DNA of 64,000 nt from Taeniopygia guttata. Its lineage: Eukaryota; Chordata; Aves; Passeriformes; Estrildidae. The stretch is taken from NCBI RefSeq assembly GCF_048771995.1, contig NC_133037.1, positions 1,493,001 to 1,557,000 of the forward strand, given 5' to 3'. The position numbers were made by a program, and so were the translations under genes. Below, piece by piece: positions 1 to 11,382 of this stretch (positions within the stretch are counted from its first letter, which is position 1; each line of letters begins with the position of its first letter). Below the pieces are notes generated by a model. It saw only the letters and a program-made list of their open reading frames with translations. It had not been told where the DNA came from and made no database searches.

Positions 1-309
1 CACATTGTTCCATCCTTTTCTTCTAATATTTTCTGTTTGCTCATTCAAGAACTCTTCTTCTCTGATTTGGAGTAACCTCTTATTTCTCAGCTTCATTAAC
101 TGTATTTCACATAAAATCTTATTAAGAGAAAGAATTCTCTTGCTTTATATTTTAGATTCTTCCGTGATTTCTTTACACTCTAAATTAGCTGTAATGTATT
201 ATAATCTAAAATATTTGCAGATTGCTCCATGAGAAAGATGCTATTCCAATAACTGTATGTCCAGCCTGTTTTCAGCTGCTCGTTTAGAGGGTGCTGCTGA
301 AGTTAAATT

Positions 310-430
310 CCAGGCTGGACAGGGCTTGGAACACCCTGGGGCAGTGGGAGATGTCCCTGCTCGTAGCAGGGGTGGAACAAGATGAGCTTTAGGGTCCTCC
401 CAGCCCAGCCCAGTCTGGGATTGTGATTTC
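310..430 (+). mobile_element. CR1 LINE 3' fragment
   Basis: The 3' tail signature of avian CR1 can be read: GGCTGGACAGGGCTTGGAAC, then a GATGTCCCTGCTCGTAGCAG block, GGTGGAACAAGATGAGCTTT, and a GGTCCTCCCAGCCCAG relative of the usual end. It is 5'-truncated, as most CR1 copies are. Confidence 0.8.
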
Positions 431-433
431 CTG

Positions 434-1780
434 GCTGCTTTGGGCTGTGTTTCCCCTCCTGGGCACCTCAGCCCAGCTCCAGGTGTCTGTCCCCCAGAAC
501 CCACAAGCACAACTTGGCTCCTTCCAATGAGCCTTTCTTTTTCCATTCCATTGCTTTAACCCATTGCAAAATAGTCTGATCTCTGAATAAATCTCAATTA
601 ACTGGAAGCCTTATAGTCTTTGATCAAGATCTCAATCTCTTTTAATTTGCAGGAATATATTTAATGAAAAATTCTTTTTTTTGGTCTCCTTTTTGATTAA
701 ATATACCTTTTTTTCCTTCTTTTGGCTGCTCTGCTATATGGTGGAGGAAGATTAAGCTTCCAGTCCTCATCCTGACATTTGACCTTTACTTATCTCTTGC
801 TAATTCTGTCAGCTTTAACAAAATTGTCTTATTTCCCCCCATGCTGATAGACAGTGGAGGTCCTTCAAATTATTTAAAAAAAGGGTGGGGGGTGGAGAGG
901 AAAAACAATGACCTTTAATTAACTTTGTCTAAATTTTGCATTGAAATGATTCATGTGTGCCACAGGATTTCACTGGCTAGAGATGTGGGAACTGCCTGTG
1001 TTATATGAATTTCTGCATCATCAAACAAAGCAACTTAAATAGATAAAACAGAGCAGAGGTTTGAGGTGGGTCTCACAATGTTATAATGAAAATATGGGTG
1101 GTATTTTCTGGTTTACTTAGTGTGTGTAAATACACAGGGTATTATAAAATACATTAATAACTCTTATTAAAAATATGCATGTTATTAAAAGATAAAAATG
1201 CTGCCGTTCCCAGCAGAGGAATGATTTTATGGAAGGCCAGAGATGGAAGAGCAACCAAGAGCTAAAAGATGGAAGGGATGCATTTTGCCAATGGGATTGA
1301 GACGGGAAGGGAGCAGCAGGGAATTCAGTGCAGGGCTTGTCCAGGGGCTGGTGTGCAGCTCTGCCTGGCAATATTGTGCACCATTAACTTAACAAAGAAA
1401 CGGCTTCTGGAAAAATATTGGGTTTGTTAATTAAGTGCTTTGCACCCTGGGAGTGGGGAGTCATTAGCTGCTCTGTTCCCCCAAGGACACCGAGCTGTTT
1501 GTGAGCTCGGGGGTGCTGGGCATCAAGGGCTGTTTATTTTCCAGGGTTAGATTCATCTGCTGCTTTCAAGTAAAAATAAAAAGATTAAACAATCAGGAGA
1601 AGCTCTGCAGTCAGATAGAAAAATGGAGCCGTGGCGTTGCCTGTAGTAATGAGAAGGATTAAATTTGCACACAGCCTTCCCTGGGCTTTCATTTTGAGCA
1701 TGGCCAGATGTTCCCAGAGTTGGGAGCTTCATTACGAGCAGCAGAGCCAGAAAAAGTGCCAAAAAGTGCCATGTGCTTTG
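434..1780. other. Unique gene-free flank
   Basis: AT-rich sequence without repeats, splice-bounded open frames or coding bias that I can see. Short open frames here are not supported. Confidence 0.6.
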
Positions 1781-1980
1781 CTGTATATATATATACATAC
1801 ACACCTATATATACCTCTATATACCTATATATATATATATATATATGCTGTGTATATATATATAAATACACATAAATATATATATATTTATAAAAAAAAT
1901 ATATACCTATATATATATGCTGTGTGTATATATATATATATCTATATCTGTTGTGTATATATATATATATATATATAAAA
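1781..1980. repeat. TA-rich microsatellite
   Basis: About 200 bases of TATA/CATA runs interrupted by GCTGTG and ACACAC. The YIYIYI-type open frames on both strands are artefacts of it. Confidence 0.95.
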
Positions 1981-2844
1981 CAACCCAGGGAACTTGTACC
2001 AGGGTTGGATGATTGACTTGGAGCATCTCTGGAGCTCATTTGCTGGCAGCCCCACCAGCCCCGAGCAAGGCAGCAGCAAGGAAGAAAGCTTAGAGCAGAA
2101 CCCAGCACCGTGGTAAACATTTAACTGCTTCGTTTCACACTCCACTGGTCCCAGGCACCAGCTGCTCATTTTCATCTGCCTTTCTCTTTTGTTCTGTGCT
2201 TGCTGTGGATTGGCAGTGACTTTGGTATCGACCACATCAGCTCGGGTGAAATTTTTACTTTCAATTCCAACTAAAAGTCTGAGATGACTTCACTGTTTTT
2301 AAATGGGATTCTTGTCAATTATACTGAATTATTTATAGAAATTGTTCAGGCTAGCAAGAATTCCCTGTGGGAATTTCTAGTGTTTTCAGCAGATTTCCAA
2401 TCTGCTGTTTTATCGAGGCACGGATCCAGTGGCCAAACAAAAGGCTGTTGCTCCTTCCTTCGGAGGCCACTTGTTTAATGAAGCTTTGCCTTCATTTCCC
2501 ATGGCCTGTTTTGCTAAGGCACAAACTCCACGAGTCAGTGAGTGAACACCAAATTCCGTGTCTTCTGTTTCCTTCTAGGCCTTTAATCGCTGAAAGGTTT
2601 GAGCATAATTCTCCCTTAATCTCATTTGATCTGAAAACAGATGTCTCAAAGTCCTGATCCTGTAAGGTCGTGAGCTAAAGAGAAGGTGTTAAAATCTGTT
2701 ATAAAAAATACCCAAATTGTGCCACGTCTCCCATGGCAGCACATCCCAAAGATGTCCCCAGCACTGAGAGCTGGGTCAGCTCTCAGTGATCTCACTGGTG
2801 TCCTCACTGGCATTCACCCACTCCCAGCTCTTCATGGGAATTGT

Positions 2845-3440
2845 AGATTAAAACCACAAAATTATTGAGGCTGGCAAAGCCCTCCCAGCCCAGCGAGTCC
2901 CAGCTGTGCTTGATGCCCACCTTGTCCCCAGCCCAGAGCTCTGAGTGCCACCTCCAGGAGTTCCTTGGACACCTCCAGGGATGGGCAGTTCCAATTTCTT
3001 CCCTTTCCATGAGGAAATTTCTGCTGATGTCCACCCTGAGCCTCCCCAGTCCAGCCTGGGGCCGTTCCCTCTCCTCCTGTCCCTGTTCCCTGGAGCAGAT
3101 CCCAAATCCCCCGGCTGTCCCCTCCTGGCAGGAGCTGTGCAGAGCCAGAAGGTCCCCCCTGAGCTCCTTTTCTCCAGGCTGAGCCCCTTCCCAGCTCCCT
3201 CAGGAACTCTCCAGCCCCTTCCCAGCTCCCTCAGGAACTCTCCAGTCCCTTCCCAGATCCCTCAGGAACACTCCAGCCCCTTCCCAGCTCCATCAGGAAT
3301 TCTCCATTCCCTTCTCATCTCCATCAGGAATTCCCCAGCCCCTTCCCAGCTCCCTCACAAGTTCTCCAGCCCCTTCCCAGCTCCCTCAGGGATTCTCCAG
3401 CCCCTTCCCAGCTCCCTCAGCCCCTCCTGACAGGCCTTAG
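2845..3440 (-). mobile_element. CR1 LINE fragment with internal repeat expansion
   Basis: Read on the minus strand, this is an older CR1: the plus strand shows TTATTGAGGCTGGCAAAGCC, ACCTCCAGGGATGGGCAGTT, and GAGCTCCTTTTCTCCAGGCT followed by GAGCCCCTTCCCAGCTCCCT, landmarks of inverted CR1 3' regions. The last landmark has been amplified into a 31-base tandem array, listed separately. The low-coordinate end is approximate. Confidence 0.75.
3183..3430. repeat. 31-base minisatellite, 8 units, grown from CR1
   Basis: GCCCCTTCCCAGCTCCCTCA recurs at 3183, 3214, 3245, 3276, 3307, 3338, 3369 and 3400, an exact 31-base period. The units differ by a few bases each. The last unit runs into normal CR1 continuation (GCCCCTCCTGACAGG). 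Confidence 0.93.
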
Positions 3441-6160
3441 CAGTGTTATTTCAGAGCAATTTTCCATGTATGTTCCTGAACTCACACATTTCCTGGCTGC
3501 ACAGCTCCGTGAGGAATAATAATAATATGATAAGGATGTGCAAATGGAGTGATGAAAGCAAACAGATGAAGGCAATGACAGCACGGTGGTGCAGGGTTGT
3601 GTCTCTGAGGTGTGAGATAATGGGGAGAGAGCTGAAATACTGAAGGATTTGGAGGCTGGAGGAGAGAGAAAACGTCAGCTCTTGTTGAAAACGGGTGTTG
3701 GAAGGATCTGTAATCTGGAGATGTTTTATTCTGGGTTCCAGCAGCCTCTCCAAACCAGTCCCAGCATCTCTCCAGAGCAAAGCAGAGCTTTTATCCAGGG
3801 CTACAGGAGCAAATATTTGAGCTCAGGCTGGTCTGACATGGGGCAGGGCTCCTGCTCAGCCTGGCTGGAGAATAATTCTTGTGCATTCCATTAGAGCTTC
3901 CTTTTCGTGATTTTCAGCGACCTGTGGGCTTCATTTATCTCACACTGGGTTTTTGAACTCCTATTACTCTTCATGCAACTTCCATAAATTACTGATGATA
4001 TTTTCTTTAGCCCAAGAATGTCAATGAACCAATTATTCAAAATAATTATGTTTAGGAGTAAGGTTTTTTCAGAAAATATGGGTGGCAAGAAATACCATGT
4101 CTCATTTTGGATGCATGGGATTGATGAATAGTCAGCATTTGTTATTATTGTGGATGGTAAATGTTGCAGGAATCTGCTACAGGAGTGAACCTGTGCACTC
4201 AAATAATAAAAATGTAATATTGTGTATTTGTGAATATATAGATTAAGCCCTCAGTTGTAAAGGAGTGTTTTTCTTATGCAGATGATCTTCTGCTGGGATA
4301 GATCTGGATGATTTCTGCAGTATTATTCCTGACTTTAAAATGTCTGGAAAAATTGAGGCCAACAAATGATGGGATTTGCACTGTTTTTCCTGTGGGGATT
4401 ATTGCTTCACTGGACTATGGAAATAATATCTATAAATCCTTTGGTTTCATGAAGAGCAACGTACAGAATAACTGTGCTGCAGATGGGGAAGAAAGAAGGA
4501 GGTGAAATCCTGAAATCCTGGTTGATTTTGCTGTTGTATTTATAATTTAAAAAATAATTTACAAAAAACCCCCCAATTTTTTTAAGATTTATTGTCATTC
4601 TTTTTAAAATGGGGCTTGAAAAGGTTCTACCCCAAGACAACAATACTTAAATTGTACTAAAATGAATACAATTAATTAACATTAGTTAAAATAAGAATCT
4701 TAAAATACAGAATTGGATTGTCCTACCCCTATAACACTTGGATCATCTCTTTAGAACTCCCACAGGTTCCAAAATCCCGTTCCATAAATCAGAAAATATT
4801 GGGCTGAGTCTTGCTGCTCTTATGCAATCTGTAATTTTTAAAATTTTTACTTCCCTTAAACCTACAAAGACTCATTAAATGCACAATAACCTTTAGAGGC
4901 AGCAAGGGAGTCTCTCAGGCATCCAAAAACTGTACAGTGGGAAGGTAAATTTCCCAAATGATCACAATCCATGCTAGTCACTTTTATTCCCAATTAGTGC
5001 TAAAAGCAAATCTCTTTATAGGATGGTTGCTCCCAATCAGGGGAAGAAATGAAACTTCAGAGGATGTAAAGAGTGGAGCCTCTGCTAATTAATGCCTGGA
5101 GGGAGAGCAACTCCCTTGGCCTGGCTCATTCAGCCAAGAGCTTTCCAAAAAATATCCCAATACCTGAACCCTGCAGCAGGGCAGCTACAAAGCACAACCA
5201 GATGGAATTTTGCCAGGCTTTTATAAAAAAAATAGGATCATACAAAGATTGTCCCACCTAAATTCAGGCTGTACAATAAATGTCTTGTGAAAATGCCTGG
5301 GAAGGTTTGGTATTTAAATGCTCAGGTAGTGGGAGCTTTAAGGTTATCACTGTGAAAAGGTTTCCTTTAAAAAAAATTTAAAAAAAAGCCAAATTAGGAC
5401 ATTGCACACACACCAAAATCAATATTGCTTTGGTGGTGCTGAACGCTGTGTGTTTTATTTTATCCACAAGCTACACTATATTAAATATATTTAATTGGTG
5501 GAAATGAACAAATGGTACTGGTGAAGGTGCCTCTGTGTTTATACTTTCTGCCTTTCTGTGCTTCATCCCAGCATCACTAAATTCCTGACTCTTATCTGCT
5601 TATTTACAGCAAATAGGGGAGGTCTGTGCAATTTTCTTATCTGTCTTTATTTGAAGCTAATTAATAATTTGCATAGTTTGAAGTCTGGAGACAGTTTTGA
5701 AGAACTCAGTTTTCAGGATTCCAATTCATCCGTTCATTTTGTACTAAAAATATTTTGCCACACCAGCCTGCCCCCAAGATTCAATATGCATTTGAGCCAA
5801 GCAAGTGCTATTTCCCATTTATATTCAATAGAAAGTTGAATTTAGATGTTCAAATATGATTCAGGGCAGATTGAAGGTGTGGCAGCGTGACTGCAGAGAG
5901 AGCAGGGTTTTGTTGTGCTGTCCCAAAAGCAGCTCAGGGAAAGAGCTGGAAATCTGCATTCAAAAAAATCCCCCCCAAACCTGTGGCTCCTGTCTCCAGA
6001 AGGGAATAATTTCCCTGTCTGTGTGTTTATTACACTGAGCCTGTCAGAGAAGGTTCCTTGGGAACTTCATTTGTGTTCCATGGGGAGCCAAGGACCTTCA
6101 TCCTCCCCCTGGCTGCCCCCACAGATCCAGGGAAAAGATGGGAGGATTTGTTATTTTATT
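3441..6160. other. Unique gene-free flank
   Basis: AT-rich unique sequence. No tandem repeat, LTR or CR1 signature and no open frame with splice support was seen. Confidence 0.5.
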
Positions 6161-6555
6161 TGTATTTATTTATCCCAGGGATTGGCCTGGGGGCTGAAAT
6201 CAGCTCTGGTTATCCCAGGGAATGCCTTGGGGACTGAAATCAGTTCTGGTTATCCCAGGGATTGCCCTGGGGGCTGAAATCAGCTCTGGTTATCCCTTGG
6301 GGACTGAAATCAGCTCTGGTTATCCCTTGGGGACTGAAATCAGCTCTGGTTATCCCAGGGAATGCCTTGGGGACTGAAATCAGCTCTGGTTATCCCAGGG
6401 AATGCCCTGGGGACTGAAATCAGCTCTGGTTATCCCAGGGATTGCCCTGGGGGCTGAAATCAGCTCTGGTTATCCCTTGGGGACTGAAATCAGCTCTGGT
6501 TATCCCAGGGATTGCCCTGGGGACTGAAATCAGCTCTGGTTATCCCTGGAATGCC
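6160..6555. repeat. Minisatellite of mixed 40- and 30-base units
   Basis: CTGAAATCAGCTCTGGTTAT recurs at 6194, 6234, 6274, 6304, 6334, 6374, 6414, 6454, 6484 and 6524. Spacing is 40 bases except for three 30-base steps, where CAGGGAATGC (or its ATTGCC variant) is missing. It abuts a CR1 tail. Confidence 0.93.
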
Positions 6556-6663
6556 CCAGGCCAGGTTGGACACTGGGACTTGGAGCAGCGGGACATGGAA
6601 GGTGTCCCTGCTATGGCAGGGGTGGCACTGGGGGGGATTTAAGGTCCTTCCATCCCCCCCTTG
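6553..6663 (+). mobile_element. CR1 LINE 3' fragment
   Basis: CCAGGTTGGACACTGGGACT, AAGGTGTCCCTGCTATGGCA, GGGGTGGCACTGG and TTTAAGGTCCTTCC are in CR1 tail order. It lies directly against the 40/30-base minisatellite. Confidence 0.85.
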
Positions 6664-9002
6664 GCAGGGTTTATTGCAGGGCTGGCTCTGGGGTGCCCCA
6701 CTGCTGGGAGCAGAGGCAGCCAGAGCTCTCAGCTGGGGCTGGAGCTGGTTCCCCTCTGTCCCAGCAGTGCCCTCCCCTCCATGGAGTGCCCCCAGCTCCA
6801 GGCAGTGTGTGAGCAGCCCTGGGCATTTGTGTTTGTCACAAAGCCTTGGCACTGAGCTGCTGCTGCTCCCAGGGACGCCTGGAGCAGTGACACCTAACCT
6901 GAGAGTTTGTACCTGCTTGCTTCATGGCACAGATCAAGCTTTGATCTCCCCTTCTTGGAGCAGGAATGACAGCCAGCTGTCGGCTGGGCTGACCCCAGTG
7001 CCACTGGAAATGAGGGAAAGGGGAAAAATCCTCCCCTGGAGCTTTTCCAGCAAGTGGTGCTTGCTTTGCTGCCCAGCTCTCCCCTCCTGCACGGGGGCAC
7101 ACACCAGCTGCGTTTTGCTAATTAATGCCTCGCTTCTTTTATACTTTTAATCTAATTGATACAGAAGATGGGAGGTGGTTCACCATGAAAAAGCATCAAG
7201 TGCTTTGTTGAGCTGCTCCTGACAGCGATGTTCTGGTGCAGTGATGGTGCTAATGACAGATCCTTGTTCACTGACACTCTTCCCAGGAGAGGATGCCAGG
7301 GGATGGATAATTGGACATACTGGAACCACCTAGAAACTTTTATATCATTTATATTGAAAAGATAATGACCATTTCTGTCTTGAAGTGGCCTAAAACCTGT
7401 AGAAAGGCAATATGCCAAAGCACATGGAAGCTGGGTCCTGTCTGCCTCCTGACAGACATTTGTCAGAGGATTCCATATCAATTTGGGATAAATTTAAATG
7501 TACTCCTAGCTGCATACTAATTCTGGGTATTAGTGCCTCTGACAGCCTGGCTTGCATGCAGAATGAAAGCTTATGTTTTATATCTGAACAGCAGCATTGC
7601 ATTTCAGCAAAAGTGGAATTTAAAAAATCAAAGATTTTAAAGAGTTGGGATCAAAAGAGAACCCTGCAAGCCCCACTCTCTGTGGGCACATGCACCTGGG
7701 ACAGTGAGGAAAATCCTGTCAGGCAGCCCCTTTCTCCCAGCTCATGTGAGACATGGAATTCCAGAACGTTTTGGGTTGGAAGGGTCCTCACAGCCCATCC
7801 AGCCCCACCCCTGGCACAGGACACAGCCCAGGCTGCTCCTTCTCCTCTGTGGTGGTTGCAGTTACTGATCAGGAGTTGTTTCCCTCTGGTACGTTTTCAA
7901 TCCACTTTCTTGTACCGTTTATATTTTTAGCAGCCAAAAGCAGAATGATTTTTGTGTTGTCAGTGGGAAGTGAAGAAGAAGAAGGTGCTGCAGGAGAGGG
8001 GGAGCTGAGGAAAGGGGAGCAGAGGAAATCCCAGTGGATCTGCTCCAACCCATTGGATATGGTGCTTTGCTCTGCCTGCAGATTTTTGGACAGGTGGAAG
8101 TGGAACCTTCCAGGGGCAGAGGGTTGGAGATGGGTGTTCCTCAATGTCCCCACAACCCAAACCCTGCTGTGATCCATGGAATGGCATCCCGGGCAGCAGC
8201 GGTGCTCTGGCATTCCCCCACCCCCAGGGAATGTTCTTTCTGTTTCTCCAGAGTGACATTTCCTCATTTGGGGCTGATTTGTGCAGGATGTGGCTGTGAC
8301 ACCGGGGCAGCTCCATGTCACAGCTCAGGCTCATTGCCCTTGGGTCACACTGGCATTTTGGGAACGGGCAGTGCCAGTGCCTGGCATCAGCCTGGGCTCC
8401 TGACTGACTTCCAGAAATCCGAGAATTCCAGCAGATTGCAAATCTGTCTGGGAGGTTTTCCTCACAGATCCACCACAGTCACAATGTCCTGGTGTCGTAC
8501 CTCAGGCAGTTTTTGTGTATAAATCCCAATTTCGGCTGTTTCCAGCACAGTGCAGCTCTGCCAGTCCTGGTGTGGAAGTGTGGCACACCCAGTACTGGGT
8601 CCAGCAGGAATTTTTGTACACTTTTTAATTTATCTCTGAGGTTTTTTTACTTATATGTTTAGGAGGATGTTAAGATTTCCTATTTATTTGTAGTTAAATG
8701 TCTTGTAGTGGTGTGATGAAGCTTTCTCACTCCAGCCAGGGGTTTACTGCTCCTTGTACCCAGGAGCTGTTAATTACTGATGGGATTTTCACTCAAGTGA
8801 TATCCTGTCCATGTGTCCCAGTTCTAGTGTTGGCTCACATTTATTCCCTATTTTTCTGTGTAATTGTAATGGATTTTTTTTTTCATAAAAAGTCATTTAA
8901 TACCTGGGGTGCTGAAGCTTGATGGTATTTACACATGCTAGCATTATTTACACATTATTTTTTAAATGGCAACTCCGTATACGGAGTTTAATTTTATTTG
9001 TT
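6664..9002. other. Mostly unique gene-free flank
   Basis: Apart from a CR1 tail at 7753-7840 and an 18-base palindrome at 8971-8988, I see nothing to annotate. The longer open frames (172 and 212 codons) have no recognisable domain and no splice context. Confidence 0.5.
7753..7840 (-). mobile_element. CR1 LINE 3' fragment
   Basis: The inverted CR1 end is visible on the plus strand: ACATGGAATTCCAGAACG, TTTTGGGTTGGAAGGGTCCT, then CATCCAGCCCCACCCCTGGC. Confidence 0.7.
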
Positions 9003-9226
9003 AGATTGGAGCTCAGGGAAAGGTTCATCCCCAGAAGGTGCTGGCACTGCCCAGGCTCCCCAGGGAATGGGCACAGAGGCTGCCAGAGCTCCAGGAGGGT
9101 TTGGAAATCCCTCCCAGGGATGCCCAGGGTGGGATTTGGGGTGTCTGTGCAAGGGACAGGAGCTGCCCTGGATGATCCTGGTAGATCCCTTCCAGCTGAT
9201 GATTTTCCATGATCCAAACTTCCTCA
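9003..9226 (+). mobile_element. CR1 LINE 3' fragment (same subfamily as 34984-35216)
   Basis: GGTGCTGGCACTGCCCAGGC, CAGAGCTCCAGGAGGGTTTG, TTGGGGTGTCTGTGCAAGGG, CTGGATGATCCTGG and a final TTTTCCATGATC are in CR1 order. The copy at 34984-35216 is clearly the same subfamily. Confidence 0.8.
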
Positions 9227-9676
9227 ATTTTTTCTCTTCAGTTCTGTCATAGTGTAAATGGCACTTAAAAAGAGGAGAGAAAGAAACAGATGCAAAATCA
9301 AACTAGAATTATTGTACTGAGAGCATTTTTCCACCTGCCTCACACGGCAGGAATATGTACATGTGATTTATTCCTATTTTCCATGGAAGGACACCATTTT
9401 CCAGGGTAGAATTACAACTGAAGCAGCAAGAACCTCATCAGTCACCCAGCCATGTTTCTGTGACACGTACAACTTGCAAGTCAAACACTGAAATCTTTAT
9501 TTGAGCAAGGTTGTCCTTTGTCACGGTGCAAATTGTGTTCGAGTAAGGAGTTAATTGCACAGTTGCTAATTCTAACGAGGAGCCATATTAGGGTAGAAGC
9601 TGTCACAGGAGGACTGGAATCAGCAGGAATTTATATTTTGGTGGATATTTGGTGAATTTGTAGCAAACACTCCAAG
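9227..9676. other. Unique gene-free flank
   Basis: Unique sequence between a CR1 tail and a solo LTR. The part around 9460-9640 looks compositionally even and repeat-free. Nothing coding is seen. Confidence 0.5.
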
Positions 9677-10455
9677 CCGAGCTTCCAAAGAAAGGTTCAG
9701 CAGTCTCTGCTGTCCGGTCTCAAGGCAGTTTATTGCAAGTTATCTAAAAGATTTTCTCCTGGAGCTGCTGTGGTTTGCTCACAGCTCAGGCAGAGGCACA
9801 CACACACCCTGACATCCTCTCTGACTCCCGACTGCTTCTTCTCTCCCCCTCTGCCCAGGGCTGCTGCTGTCTTTTATATGGTACATTACGTGTTACATGG
9901 GTACAGTTTGTCCCCAATGCCCATTACCTATATTAAATGGTGCTTTTCTATCTTTTATATGGTACATTACGTGTTACATGGGTACAGTTTGTCCCCAATG
10001 CCTATTACCTATATTAAATGGTGCTTTTCTATCTTTTATATGGTACATTACGTGTTACATGGTTACAGTTTTTCCCCAATGCCTATTACCTATATTAAAT
10101 GGTGCCTTTCTACTCTAAACCAATCTGTGAGTGCCAACATCACCAAGAACATGGAGGGAAGGAAGGAGAAAGAGGGAGGACAGGGCAGGCCCAAATCCCT
10201 CCATCTTAAACCTCTGACCCCCATGTACAAAACCAAAATCCCCTGTACAGGACTCAAAAATTCTTCCCTTGTCTTTGTGACTGCTTCTACTCTAATATCT
10301 GAACTTTTGTGACTTCTTTTCTTCCTGCAAGGTTGGTAAATCATGGTTCAAACCCAAAATCACAGCTGTTTCCAGCTGCCTGCCAGGGTCTCAAATGCTT
10401 CTGACCTGGGCCCGGAACATCCAAAAATCTCTGAGGGACATTTTGAGTTCTGACA
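9677..10455 (-). mobile_element. Solo LTR, family A (endogenous retrovirus)
   Basis: About 780 bases, 5' end at the high coordinate (TGTCAGAACTC). On the minus strand it shows U3 with three 81-base units each holding a CATATAAAAG TATA-like box, then R with AATAAACTGCC near 9728, then a short U5. A near-identical copy lies at 29525-30310, with partial copies at 55390 and 63665. No internal retroviral region adjoins, so it is a fossil solo LTR. Close similarity between copies suggests a fairly recent avian insertion. Confidence 0.85.
9871..10113. repeat. Three 81-base tandem units inside the LTR
   Basis: Units begin at 9871, 9952 and 10033 with CTTTTATATGGTACATTACG. Since 81 is a multiple of three, they create a repetitive open frame that is not a protein gene. 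Confidence 0.95.
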
Positions 10456-10882
10456 CTTCTGGGCATTAAATACAAACCACCGTGACTGGAGCTGCTTCAC
10501 ATTCCTTGCCTCAAATCCCCAGGATTCCATAGCAGCCTCTCTCAAATGCTGTACTATTTTCAAGGTCTGTCAACCTGGAAATTGTCCCTGGTTTTTCCTA
10601 AGATGCAGCTTTGCTTCCTAACAGCAGTTTGACTCGTCTTTCATCCCCGCTGAGGTTTTTTGGGAGTGTCTGTCCCTGCTGAAGGGAGAGGAGCTGTCAT
10701 TCCAACAAAACCTCACGGGCAGGACTTGGGATGGCTGCTGACACTGCTCCTGGCCCAGCCATCAGTCACTCACCTCTCAAATGAGTGATAAGAAATCTGC
10801 TTAGCTTGAGTAGCTGGAGTAAATCAGGGATGTGCATGTGCTGATTGAGAGGCTGTAGATTTTCCAGACTTCATCTGAGGGA
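10456..10882. other. Unique gene-free spacer
   Basis: Unique sequence between the solo LTR and the first copy of the 500-base duplicate. No feature was seen. Confidence 0.5.
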
Positions 10883-11382
10883 TGAATTGGGGAGGATTTA
10901 TTCGCCCTTTCATTCCTTGACAGCTTTGCTTTCACTCATGGCAGAGGTTAGAACAATCACACAGACTATTGGAAAAGTATTAAGATTAATGATTTTGTGT
11001 GTAAGCTGTTTCTCCCCACTCGGAACACTGAGGGATAAGAAAGGGGAGAAGCTCCTGACTTTGAGATGAGATCTCAAGGTGCTGTCTCCTCAGAAGAGGA
11101 GTGGAGGTGGTTTCCAGAAGGACTGAAAGAGGGGCTGGAGCAGCTGGTGCTGGGAGATCCAGCACCATTCATTAATCCCTAGGAAATGGTTGGGCTTTAG
11201 GAACTGCACAAGGACAAGGCCTCTGGGGTCGTGGCAAGGAACATGTAGCAGAAGGAACCTTTGGCTTAAAAGAATATTTTATTTTTATTAACTCTTTAAT
11301 TCCATTTATCCAGTTACTTCTGCCGCCCGGCACTGATGGTGTCTATGCTGACGTCCCTATAGAGATAAGAAAACTTGATATT
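10883..11382 (+). repeat. Direct duplicate, copy 1 (500 bases)
   Basis: It starts TGAATTGGGGAGG and ends GATAAGAAAACTTGATATT. It matches copy 2 (13896-14409) at about 96% over the first 390 bases by hand count, with mostly transition differences. It has no clear LTR signals and no coding potential, so the class is unknown: either a local segmental duplication or an unrecognised repeat family. Confidence 0.85.

Noticed and set aside
3183-3430. Proline-rich 161-codon frame (FPAPSGILQPLPS-like)
   Set aside because: It is the translation of the CR1-derived 31-base minisatellite.
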